Of a DNA stretch of 64,000 bases, positions 21,377 through 31,807 are shown one piece after another; position 1 is the first letter of the stretch, and each line of letters starts with the position of its first letter. Both the position numbers and the translations under genes were made by a program. The notes under the pieces are model-generated. The model worked only from the letters and a program-made list of their open reading frames with translations, was not told the DNA's origin and made no database searches. Where the stretch lies: the NCBI GenBank assembly GCA_936450465.1, contig OW388300.1, forward strand, positions 23,251,232 through 23,315,231. Direction: 5' to 3'. The stretch comes from Gibbula magus. Its lineage: Eukaryota; Mollusca; Gastropoda; Trochida; Trochidae.

Positions 21377-22244
21377 TTAAAGAGCCATCAAGGATGTTGA
21401 TGAACATATCGAAACATGTTCAGAAATCTATTTCCGTGAAATAAATACACTTAATTTTTCCCAATGTTTTCCAACTTAAAATAAGCTGAGAAATTGCTTT
21501 AATTATATATAATTAGTAAAGGTGTTTTCCAGTCTAAATATAGATCAAGTCTATTATTTTCAAGCACAAAGCATTATGGTCTAGCTCACACACAGTAAAC
21601 AAAGACACGAAAGAATAACCCAAAATATGAGCAATGAAAGAAATCGAAATATATAATTTTTTGGCGGTTATTTTTTTACCATTTCATTTAATTATGTATT
21701 TGCTACAGATATTGGAATAATTGTTTTACCCAACTAGGTATGTTTCTTGAATTTTATAGTTAATGAGAGTAAAAATTTGTCATAAATTGCTGGTCTTTTC
21801 TCAATAAAAAGTACATTAAACAGGCAATAATTTGTATATTCTCAGGACATTTAGAAACATTGTTTGTAAAGCAATCGACGTCACATTCAGTAATGTGTGA
21901 CAAGGGTAATTTGCAAGAGAGACACGTGCAGCACGTGCAGCACGTGCAGCACATGGGTTGTTATGGCGATTTGCGCCAGAGACGAGCCTTCACTTTTCGG
22001 AAGCGCTAACTGTTTGTGAAGTACGTATTACGCAAAAAAGGAGATTCTGTTTATATGACGTCAGATACCCTTAGCGCGGGCTAGTCGAAGTGGTACTTCT
22101 CCTTGAAACCAAATTTCATTACATTGTTGTGATATGAAATTTTTTTAACATGCCATGTTGTAGATAAAAGAGTTCTCTGGCGAATGACGTTATAAGTATA
22201 TTTTCAAAAAATGTGAAACACTAACATCCTTGATGGCTCTTTAA
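21377..22244. repeat. MITE-like element with TTAA ends
   Basis: The segment is bounded by a perfect 22-bp inverted repeat: TTAAAGAGCCATCAAGGATG.. at 21377-21398 and its complement at 22223-22244. If TTAA is the duplicated target, the terminal repeat is the 18 bases starting AGAGCC. TTAA targeting is known for piggyBac-type transposons, but the termini do not start with the usual CC, so the family is open. No transposase is encoded. Confidence 0.55.
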
Positions 22245-22557
22245 GTTCCATCAAGGTTATTTCGTTTTGGTCAAAACATGGCGACCGTTGAGAACGTAAG
22301 CGTAGTGTAAACCTAGCATAAGGTTGACGTGTAAAGGAGTAACGTGATATCAAAACAAATGGTAGTTTCGTTTCGGTTCCTGTACATGTCTATTTATAGT
22401 TAAGGTTTCGTTCAAAATTGTTCGTTGAGGTTGAAACAGGTATTTATACATTTGCTATTTTCATTGTGATAATTCACAGTTTTGTCAAAGTTTGTGTTTT
22501 CTTCCCAATGATCTACTCGGGTCATATACAAATATTGTGGTGGGCTATAAATAGAGA

Positions 22558-22656
22558 ATACTAAACGACGTCCCGTTTAATAACATATTTATGAAACGAG
22601 TGGATGGTTTTGGTATCTAACGAGCGAATGTTATTAAACGGGACGGAGTTTAGTAT
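22558..22656. repeat. imperfect hairpin / short inverted repeat
   Basis: The arms 22558-22586 (cgtcccgtttaataacat at its core) and 22628-22656 are complementary with two mismatches, separated by about 41 bases. It could be a tiny MITE end-pair or a fold-back remnant. Confidence 0.7.
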
Positions 22657-24637
22657 TTTATTTATTACACGCTCTAAATTAATGAAATATGTAATTAAAG
22701 TTCACTTTTCATTCATGTAGATGTGCGTAGGGATACATCTCTTACCATGGACGCATAACGCCATCTCACTAAACACCAAAAATAGACCAAGCAAATATCC
22801 GTTAATAACAGTTTCAATTTTGAACAATACAATTTCAAAACACTCATTACATTGTCTTTATGTTGAAACTATAAGAAGCGCAAATTGGCGAGTAAACAAC
22901 AACATCGTATTAATCTCACTAGATCTTATGAATGATGTCAGGTGATTGTAACGTCATCGGAATGCGACTGTTTTCAAGCGCGATTCAGTGAGGCTAGTTA
23001 CAGCTGTACGTAACTGCAGTTGCTTTGCCAAATTAGGCTCTGTAACACCCCGATGACAATGATACTGGGGAGTAAAGTAACATACAGTTCTCCAGCTAGT
23101 TATATCTAGCGAAATTGTGGGGATCAGTGTTCTTGTTGCCGATGAAGTTAACATTGACGGCACAAATTGCAACAGAAGCGCGGAAAATGGAGTTCCGACA
23201 TTTTAGCAAACGTTGACAGTTACATTGAAGCATTGTTTTATCCATATATCTTGGTATGGTATATTCTGTAACAACAGACAGACATGAACAATGCCTCCAC
23301 AACGTGGAAAGCTTACGTGTCGACACGAAGCTATTTGTTTACATTCTAAACAATCAAACCCATTCCGCAAAAAAGAAGAAAATATCAAAATGTACCTATA
23401 AGGATTACAGTGTAGTCGCATTAATACTCAACTGACGATTGTCACAGGATTCGTGGTTTCAACGTGAAGTTTATTCCTTTTGAATTTAGAATCTAGACTA
23501 CATTTATAAACTACGGCTACGTCAAGTTCCATAACAAAGCCATGCAAATGGCGGTCAAATCGCGAGAGCGCTAACGAGATTACATGTCAAGGGAACTAAC
23601 TCTGAATCAACCAAGTGATACTGATTGACAGTAAATTGTGATAGAAGCGTCCGTACAATGTTATCATCAATCTTTATGTGATAAACCGTGTAGGTAGAAA
23701 TCCAGTGCTATCCAAAAAGCCATGTGACTACTGGAAAGTAGTCCCGACTAGAGTGTAATAAATATAAATAGCAAATACTACTGTATTCTAACTGTAGAGG
23801 CTGCTAGTGTATTTGCCGATCAGATCGTTTTGACACAATGTCATTGTCAATTCACTTTGATTTTGTCATTCTTAATTGAAACTGTATAGCGAAGACGAAT
23901 TATACTTTGTAAGTGAACATTTTAATATGTTACATTGTCGGTAACTTAATAACATGGGAAGAGTATTGATGAGAAGTAAGGACAGTGAACCAACATAAAA
24001 CTCCTTATATAAACAATCTCATCGAATATGAACTTAGGCGAAGCACTTCTCATAATAAAATAAAAGTTTGTTTAATTTATCGGGGTCCGTATCACCGCTA
24101 TACGGACAAAACAACACTGCTGATATACAGTTCTCTGCATACTCCAAGTTTATAAACTATATACGGTGTTATTGACATAACATTCTAAGTGCTGATTCCC
24201 AATTTCTGCAACTAGTATCATCATGTGTTTTTTCGAAGTCGACCTGTTGAGTCCCTTGACAGTACATAAGTTCTTGCACTAACATGACAATCAGCAGCAA
24301 TGACGCGGTTGGTATTTACGATTCATATCAATGATGATTACGTATTGCGGTTGTTGTAGGACCAGACAACGTCAGTAGAATGTGCTATTGTAACAACATG
24401 CCAGGAAGTCAGTTTAGAGTCGAGAATGTGTTTCGGACATGTTTTACGATTGTGAACAAGGGCACATGAATTACATGAGTAATGTGCAAGATCTGACTCC
24501 ATCTTGAAAGTTTATTAGAGAACATCTTCTCAATGCAATATTATAATCATCAGAGAAACAACTACAATTCTTTTGCATTCTAAGCGAAAATCGTGAAGTC
24601 TCAGGGGGTGGCAACTGTTGTATCCCAAGTACGGATC
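22657..24637. other. no gene seen; one dispersed repeat
   Basis: Bases about 23385-23600 resemble 36955-37145: both contain gtagtcgca, attccttttgaattt and tcaagggaactaact in the same order. This marks an old dispersed repeat. Otherwise the sequence is unique, without supported frames. Confidence 0.5.
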
Positions 24638-25405
24638 TATCCCATCTTGAGATGGGATAGCTCTCAGGGTTATCCCAACTGTGGATAAATGACTATATGA
24701 AGTTGGGATATCCCATCTCTAAGTTTGATAAAAAAAAATATGAGTTTGATGTAAAAACTGATTTTGATGGAAAAATGACTTTGAAGAATAAAATGACTTT
24801 GAAGAAAAAAATGACTTTAATGAAAAAAATGACTTTGATGAAAAAACCGACTTTGATGAACAAACTGATTCTGATGAAAAAAGCTTTGATGAAAAATTGG
24901 ACTTTGATGAAAAAATGGGCTTTGATGAAACAAAAGACTTTGATAACGAAAATGACTTTGAAAAAGAAATGACTTTGATGAAAAAACTTATTTGAACAAT
25001 TAACTTTCTTTGATAAACAAAACGATTTAGATGAAAAAACATTACTTTGGAGAAAAAAATGACTTTGATGAAAAAACGGACTTTGATGATAGAGTGATTT
25101 TATTCCATCAAATTCATTCTTTTCATGACATTCATTTTTTTTAATCCAAGCTTTTTTTTCATCAAAGTCAGTGGATTCATCAAAAGTCATTTTTTTCGTC
25201 AAAGTCATTTTCTTCATCAAAGTCGGTTTTTCACCAAAGTCAGTTATTCATCAAAGTCAGTTAGTTTATTCATCAAAGTCATGTTTTCATCTAAATCAGT
25301 TGTTACATCAAACTTACTTTTTTTGTCAAACTTATGTTTTTCTAAACAAATCTGCTATCCCAATTTGAGATAGCGATTTATCCACAGTTGGGATAGCCCT
25401 GAGAG
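24638..25405. repeat. foldback element with 18-bp tandem-repeat arms
   Basis: Terminal arms 24661-24690 (ctctcagggttatcccaact..) and 25376-25405 are complementary at 29 of 30 bases. Inside, the left half is a run of about 18-19-bp units (tttgatgaaaaaatgac) and the right half is the same unit inverted (tcatcaaagtcattttt). The whole would fold into one long hairpin with its turn near 25100. A separate perfect palindrome (tatcccatcttgagatggga) abuts the left end. Open frames here only reflect the 18-bp period. Confidence 0.8.
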
Positions 25406-25501
25406 CCCGCAAGTAGGACGAACCTGAATTTTCACTCAGCAGTACGCCAGAGTCTTTATGATACTTCATCTTAATAAAGAAAAGAAACACAGCAAAAATG
25501 A

Positions 25502-26060
25502 GCTGGTTTCCAGAACACTGAAACTAACAGGATACCAAATGGAAACCAGTATTTCCAGTTGGTATCCAGACAGTTTTTAAAAGTTTCCATGTAGTTTCCA
25601 GCAACACTGAAACTGAATTTTGCACCAGTATCCGGATGGTATCCAGTGCGAATAATTACCCACTCCTCCAAGTGGTATCCATCTGGTTTCCATGAATAAC
25701 TTTCTTTTTGGTTTCAACTCAGTTTCCATGTGATAGTTTCCACTTGGTTTCCAATTGGTTTCCATATTTCTGAGTTTACACTTGGTTTCAACTTGGTTTC
25801 CATGTTCAGGTTTACTGTTGGTTTCAGTCTGGTTTCCATGTTAAGGTTTATTGTAGGTTTCAGTCTGGTTTCCATGTTACGGTTTACTGTTGGTTTCAAC
25901 CTAGTTTCCATGTTGATGTTTACTGTAGGTTTCAGTGTGGTTTTAGTATAATGGTTTACTGTAGGTTTCAGTGTGGTTTCAGTGTGGTTTCCATGTTAAG
26001 GTTTACTGTAGGTTTCAGTGTAATGGTTTACTGTAGGTTTCAACCTGGTGTCCATGGTTG
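25502..26060. repeat. subterminal GGTTTCCA array, copy A left end
   Basis: Irregular units of roughly 20-40 bases carry ggtttcca or ggtttcag alternating with aggtttactgt. The same array, reverse-complemented, is at 51615-52255 in copy B. Such repeats act as transposase-binding sites in known CACTA elements; that role here is inference. Confidence 0.85.
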
Positions 26061-26843
26061 GCATTTGCATGTTATGATTTAAACGAATGCAGTGTCAACA
26101 CCTACAGCAACTGCTATCTTCATCAATAGCAATAATGCTTCGGAGAAAATAATTCTAGTAATGATAAAAATAATTGTACTTTGTTATAAAGTTTATTACA
26201 TAAAGTGCCAATAGCAAAGTCAATCTAATCATATCTAATTGCAAAAAAGAAAAGACATTTTGCCTGTTGTACTAGTAATACAAAACAAGTGTGTTGTATT
26301 ATGAAGTTTATTACGTAAGTGTCAATTGCAGAGCAAATACTTGACTAATGCTGGAAAAAGGAGAATACATCGATCTATCAATCAAATCTAAGGAATGTAT
26401 TCAAATGATATCAAGTACACAATACCATATAGTGATCTTATTTATGAAGATCCTAGATATACATTTAAAAATTGTATTATTTAAAATTACTTCATAAATC
26501 ATCCAGCAAAATGCCATAACTGGATGACGAGGTAAAATAACAGGGCATTGCTGCTGATTAAGAAAGAGTATCATTGATAATTCTGTGGTTATATTCTCGA
26601 TTTATACTGTGCTGCCGGCCAATCACTATTCAATGTATTTTATGAAAAGGTGGTTTTATTTTCCTCGGGTAAACAGCCCGGGGAAAATTACATCACTAAT
26701 CCTCCGGGGTGATTTCAAACTCTTCAGCTTCAGCTTAATACGTTCTGTGTCCTCAATGGGAATGATCTTTCGAACACATGGTATGCTCATCTTCAAGCGC
26801 AGAAGTCTTTGACCGACCACATGCTTCCTTCATGTTCTTCTAG

Positions 26844-27600
26844 GCTGTAAAAGTAAAACGAACATAAAAATGATATTAATGACCAACATAAATTGAAAGT
26901 GGTACAACCTCTGTTTTACTTATTTGAAGTGTTTTAGTAAGATACACAATCATAAGTTCTGATTTGCCAGATATTATTATTTTGTATACTGCAATTATTA
27001 CATTAGTTCTTAGGTTAAGTTTTGAAACACATGTACCTGTTGTAGGCTAAGGTGAGAGGTCATCTATCGCCTTCTTCAAGTTTCCCATAAGTGCAGGAAT
27101 GCTGAAATGTTATAAAAGTATCAAATCAATCAAAGAAACATGAATATTCAAAAGGGTATTTCATATTCTAACTAAATATAAAGGTCATAATATGATATTC
27201 AAAAATATACATCAGTACAACAACTCTTACTTGGTCGTTTTTTTTTTAGAATGTAATTTTTATGTATTCGTATGAATCAATAAAGTGGAGACTGTCTTGA
27301 TACAATAAACATTGACATCGTTTCGATACAATATTTCGAAGGTATTTGATCAACTTTATTTAAATTGTTATTTCAATCATTAGCATATTGGACACACAAT
27401 AAGAAAAACATGAACTGTACCTGCATGCAGTAAATATCATGTTGTTTTGCCCTCCGTGAATGACAAAAGTTGTTGCCACTGAAGTTCACGTACACCCGGC
27501 AGAAAAGATTCTGTTTCTTCATTCAGTCACGGGTTATACTGGCAAATAATCGCGCCAAAATGTGGATGATGAACAAAGCTCTTTGTCTGGGAGAGCACAT
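26844..27600 (-). pseudogene. exon-like segments inside copy A
   Basis: Three segments match the exon-like segments of copy B in the same order. Segment 1 (about 27600-27421) ends catgcag before a GT donor. Segment 2 (27101-27037, 65 nt) has catttcag before it and caacag/gt after it. Segment 3 starts at 26844 after cttttacag. Segment 2 is one base shorter than in B. In one frame segment 1 reads FTEGKTT then stop, where B reads FTEGQTS then stop, with synonymous cag/caa, acg/aca and gag/gaa differences just upstream. A second frame, continuous through segments 1-3 with a shared terminal gct-tga, is also possible in B. The true frame is unresolved and no family is recognised. Confidence 0.45.
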
Positions 27601-28159
27601 GGTCTGGCTATTATACAACACCATATGGTGGACAGCGAGCGCCCGGCGATACGGAGCATACATTTGACCTACATCTAATTACTAAATTAAGGCTCACTGA
27701 ATCTAAGAGTGTAATTGATATTATTGTGTAGATGTAAAAAAGTAAGTCCAACATTACACACGCAATACAATGAATAATACCCAAAAAAAACATATCATGG
27801 TTGATATAAGTTAATGGCATTGTCGAAATGAAATGGAATACGGTACATATCATATCATATCAATCAAGGGTTTCAGTTATTTACTTGTTTATATAAATAT
27901 AACATTTGCAAGACAATATTTTTCTCAAAAGTATAGTTAACCATCCTTTGTTAAAGCTTCATCTGAAAAAATTATTTGAACATGTTTATCATAATAATTA
28001 ATATTGAATTTCTAGTTCTTTGCTTTGAATACACGTGCAATTTTAAATAATGGATAACTAATTTGGTTTCTATGGGTCTTTTGATTTGAACAAATGGTTA
28101 ACAAATGGATACACGAGTTCTTTATTATTTCATTATCTGTTTCCATTACACTACATTAC

Positions 28160-28841
28160 ACTACATAACACTTGATAGTTTCATGTTGGTTTCCATTTTC
28201 GGGAAACAATAATTGTAATTTACACTAATGGAAACCAGCATGAAACTTCACATTAGAGTTTCATGTTGGTTTCCCTTACGGAAATATTACATATCATAGA
28301 GTCCAAAATGGATTCTAGTTGGAAACCAGATTGCCAAGTTTCAGTGATAGGATACCAAGTGGATACCCCTATTACCAAGTTAACAGTTGGTTTCCAGATT
28401 TCAGGATACTCAGTCATGTGTGCTGTGGTAGTTTCATGTTGGTTTCCATTTAATGGAATCTTTCAATGCAGATTTCCAGGAATGGAAACCAACATGAAAC
28501 CTCACTTGATAGTTTCATGTTGGTTTCCATTTTCTGGAATCAATAATTGCAATTTACAGGAATGGAAACTAACATGAAACTTCATATTGTGGTTTCATGT
28601 TGATTTCCATTTCATGGAAACATTGATTGCAATTTCCAGGAATGGAAACCAACATGAAACACATAATCAATGTTTCCAGTTGGTTTCCATCACGGAAATA
28701 CTTAATGTTATAGAATCCAAAATGGATTCTAGTTGGAAACCAGGTTACCTAGTTTCAGCAGATGGATACCAAGTGGATACTCCTATTACCCAGTTTCCAG
28801 TTGGTTTCCAGATTGCAGGATACTCAGTCATTTTTGCTGTG
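28160..28841. repeat. subterminal palindromic array, copy A right end
   Basis: Units of about 95 bp have arms gtttcatgttggtttccatt and the complementary aatggaaaccaacatgaaac around a short centre (aattgcaattt-like). Several units are present. A second, inner terminus-like sequence (tcatgtgtgctgtg, 28414-28427) lies within the array. Reading frames across 28263-28577 and 28587-28847 are by-products of this repeat. Confidence 0.85.
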
Positions 28842-29582
28842 AAATGATTCCAAACACCCGTTTTATATCTATCAATCAACAGCATGCTGACATGTGAATA
28901 TGTCTCAATCGACCCAACTAGCCAACGAAAGTCCTGCCTTGTACTGTTGTTCGTGTCTACTCCAACGGCAGAGAACAAATAATCTATGTCCATGAGGTAG
29001 AGGAACTATTAGAAAATCTAGGTTAGATGGAATAGGTAAATCGTTATCTGTTTATCAACACAAAATGCCACTCAAAGGTAAAGCAAGTAATTCATTTAAC
29101 ATAATTTAACCGAAAATATCAAATATTTTATTAATTTCGTTTACTCTCTAAGTGGTATTCATATCTACTTCTAAATTTCATCTTTTACAGACAGACAGAG
29201 TAAGTTGTTGCACATTAACACATACATTAAGTTGCGTCATCATTACTTCTGATCACGCGACGGAGACACTGGTTTCATTATAGAATCGACAGTGGTGTAG
29301 GAAAATGGCAACATGTTAGAAAATATCAGCATTATTTGAATTCAAAGTAGATTATTTTTTCTGTTTATTTTTTTTATTATTATTATTGTACTGTAGTGTA
29401 ATATTTTATATTTATATTACGAAGTTTTAAGGAATTCTTCCTCGATAAATTTTGTCTTTGGTTTACAAAACTAGATATTTAGCTTTTTACCAAATCCATC
29501 ATTGCTTTATTCTCTATTTGAACCACTGCCGCTGACATTTTGTTAGGTAATTGAATCTTACCCTTTACATGTTTCATTTCAG
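28842..29582. other. no gene confirmed
   Basis: A minus-strand frame at 28993-28842 stays open until transposon copy A but shows no recognised motif. The rest is AT-rich and would be intron or intergenic sequence upstream of the 29583 exon remnant. Confidence 0.4.
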
Positions 29583-29870
29583 ATTATCTAAAGGTCCCTA
29601 GGTTTCGCCTACGCTTCCTGGTTGCTACATTGCTGGTGATATTCATCAGATACATTCTAACTTACATGATTGTTGATTTACTTACATTGACACAAGGAGG
29701 CACACCAGAAACTTTGATGGGAGTGGGCCATCATCAACGGGTCTTTTGTAAGACCTTCTATATCCATTTACAACCATGAAATACTGTTCACTGTCAACAG
29801 TGTACTACATAGCTAGTCTTTTCTATAATATAGGTTATGTCATTTCTTTAATAGTATCTATTTCCATGTG
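29583..29870 (+). pseudogene. decayed paralogue of the membrane-protein exon
   Basis: Following the acceptor tgtttcatttcag (AG 29581-29582), the phase-2 frame reads FRLRFLVATLLVIFIRYILT, resembling FSVRFLHAISLLIFIISFLI at 7659. It then diverges and stops at 29777. Homology continues in another frame from 29776 (LSTVYYIASLFYNIGYVIS against LTTLYYIALPFYCIGWVIW). A frameshift in the polar loop is therefore likely. Gene duplication is inferred; the two copies are 21.9 kb apart in the same orientation. Confidence 0.5.
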
Positions 29871-30001
29871 TATATGTGTATTTATACCGGTAAGAAAGGG
29901 AGAGGTTGATATTGGTGGTTATATATCAAATAAAATTCAAGTAGATGTTTTAATTTTACATTTCTATAGAGGTTATCATGAGAGTGTGTTTTGGGATGGC
30001 C

Positions 30002-30085
30002 AATATCCTGCATTAGGAATAAACATTGTATTTTGGGAGCCTTGGCGAGCTAAATACATTGTGTTTATTCCAAATGCAGGATATT
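30002..30085. repeat. long-stem hairpin
   Basis: The arms 30002-30033 and 30052-30085 pair nearly perfectly (aatatcctgcatt..aataaac and complement) around an 18-base loop (tgggagccttggcgagct). It lies just after the exon remnant and may be a tiny MITE. Confidence 0.7.
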
Positions 30086-30099
30086 AACAACAACAACTG

Positions 30100-30790
30100 G
30101 CGCCAGAGAAAACTCCAAGAAGCGATTGACATTCGAAGGGAACAACCTGCAATAAACCGCGATCAAGGTATCTTCCTACCATGTGCTTGGAATTCACTTA
30201 TCTAGAACTATCTCCTGTCGGAGGAAATATCAGAGGAGCACCACACCAAATCCAAGTATCCCTAACATCCATCCACTCCTGTCGGAGCAATTATCCGAGG
30301 ACTCCCCACCAATCAACACCTATCAGCTCCAATCACCATGCAACAACTTCAAAGCCATCTAAAACCAACAATCGGCCTCTCTTCCAATCAACAGTAATTA
30401 TAGTTTGTTTGACAATTTCAGTAGAGCCAATTGGCCTCCGTCGTTTCATCATGTGTGTTTATTTACATCTTCAATTAAAACCTACAGGCCATTGTTTATC
30501 CACCACTTAAGAACTTACTCCGATCATGTTTGTATTGCAATCCTCATTGTATACCATTATCATGCTTTACCCCTCTCATGTTTGTATTACAAATCCCCAT
30601 TGTATACCATTCTTATGCATGTTAATCTCCCTGATTGAGTTTCCTCACCATTGTTTTGTTTGTTATATAAATGTATCATATTTTGTTATTTCCTTACATT
30701 CCACCTGATGAAAGAGTGAGTATGTACTCCGAAACGTCGTGTATTTCACATTAAAGAAGTTGTTATCCAGAAAATCTTCCTGTTCTTATG
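30100..30790 (+). mobile_element. possible Penelope-like element 3' end
   Basis: Bases 30705-30741 read CTGATGAAAGAGTGAG..ACTCCGAAACGTCGTG. CTGATGA, a short stem (GAGT/ACTC) and GAAAC followed by GTC resemble the hammerhead-type motif described for Penelope-like retroelements. Upstream the sequence has internal near-repeats (catgtttgtattgcaatcc and catgtttgtattacaaatcc). No reverse transcriptase or GIY-YIG frame is present, and the base pair closing stem II next to GAAA is not formed. Assignment is tentative. Confidence 0.35.
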
Positions 30791-31165
30791 TATACCGCTT
30801 CTTAATGACCCTCAAAGACCTTATATGTTAGAGTGTATACATAAGGACAGTTGTCCGGTGTGTTTTACAGAGTCTAGGTTAAATGTTCAGTTGATAATAA
30901 TAATCTAGTAATAGCTTGAGAAATATCTCATTTACAGGGACATAATTATATGCATGACCATAACACGACAATGTAAATTTCAATTGAACAGTCGTTATGT
31001 GCACGTGCAATTAGATCTTCAGGACTATATATCTTCGTATTTCAGGTTGCATACTCATAACCGATAGTGACGAAAGTTATAGTTATTTTATTGTGATTGT
31101 GCCAGCAACATCCCAGATTCAAGCAAAATACGTATTTGGAAAAACAGATATTTAACTATCTGAAA

Positions 31166-31410
31166 CTTATTTATAACCAACTTCCCAATGCAAGGCATAA
31201 CTCTTGCCAGTCTCTATTACTGGCTGATTTAGGCCTTGCGGTATTTCCTTTAAAAATCTGTGCTTAGAAAGCAAGGCCCGCTATGCATTTCTGGTGCAGC
31301 GATTCACTATCTAGGCACAACAAAGCGAGGGAAATACCGCAAGACTTAAATCAGCTAGTAATGCAAACTGGCAAGAGTTATGCCTTCCGTTTGGAAGTTG
31401 ATATATAACT
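31166..31410. repeat. foldback MITE, about 245 bp
   Basis: About 80 bp at the left (ggcataactcttgccagt, ctgatttaggccttgcggta) is repeated in reverse complement at the right (accgcaagacttaaatcag, actggcaagagttatgcc). The centre is about 85 bp of unique sequence. There is no coding capacity. Confidence 0.75.
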
Positions 31411-31807
31411 GAATAAACGAGAGTGATAAACGAGATTAACTTAACGCCACAAACTGGTATACTTCCACTTTCTTGATTACTCAACATTTTTTATCTATCT
31501 TTGTGTTTTTGTTTACAGGACGCCAGTCAACCACAATGCTTTTCGCTTGAACATGATAAACTCGATCTATATTTAGATTGGAACACACCTTTACCAATAA
31601 GTGTGATTTCTCCGCAAGTTGGGGTCAACAAATTGTTTGCATAAAAATTATGTGCATAAATTACAGTGAGATAGATTTGAAGAAAGTTTCTTCTGTATCA
31701 ACATAGTCAAAGGCTCTTTCAAAGTAGTGTATGATAAGCGAGGACAGCACATCCTCCTAGTCGTATCTAGGACTGCTGTATAATACACGGAGTCTATAAC
31801 GTTCACA
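31411..31807. other. upstream region of the 31808 exon
   Basis: No repeat is recognised. A TATA-like tgtataatac lies near 31777. A possible acceptor (gtttacag) ends at 31518. Either could relate to the exon at 31808. Confidence 0.35.

Larger units (their letters stand above)
25488..28841 (-). mobile_element. CACTA-like transposon, copy A (complete, 3354 bp)
   Basis: The termini are CACAGCAAAAATGA (25488-25501) and its exact complement (28828-28841). The three bases outside each end are aaa, a 3-bp target duplication. CACTA/EnSpm (CMC) elements are known for CAC-starting termini, 3-bp duplications and dense subterminal repeats, and all three are present. One subterminal region (25502-26060) is an approximately 39-bp array; the other (about 28160-28841) is made of palindromes. 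The interior holds exon-like segments on the minus strand but no recognisable transposase, so this copy is probably non-autonomous. Confidence 0.82.

Noticed and set aside
21399..21450. Second hammerhead-like string (gttgatgaacatatcgaaac)
   Set aside because: Stem II would be only three pairs and the first core base is wrong; chance match.
24693..25220. Long low-complexity frames (KMTL or SFFHQS repeats)
   Set aside because: They only mirror the 18-bp tandem unit of the foldback element, open on both strands because 18 is a multiple of three.
25730..25951. Frames through the GGTTTCCA array (also 51619-51990 and the opposite strand)
   Set aside because: Repeat-derived: same peptide pattern on both strands and in both inverted copies.
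28842..28993. Possible host exon on the minus strand
   Set aside because: Open for about 50 codons up to the transposon end but without recognised motif, splice support or paralogue.
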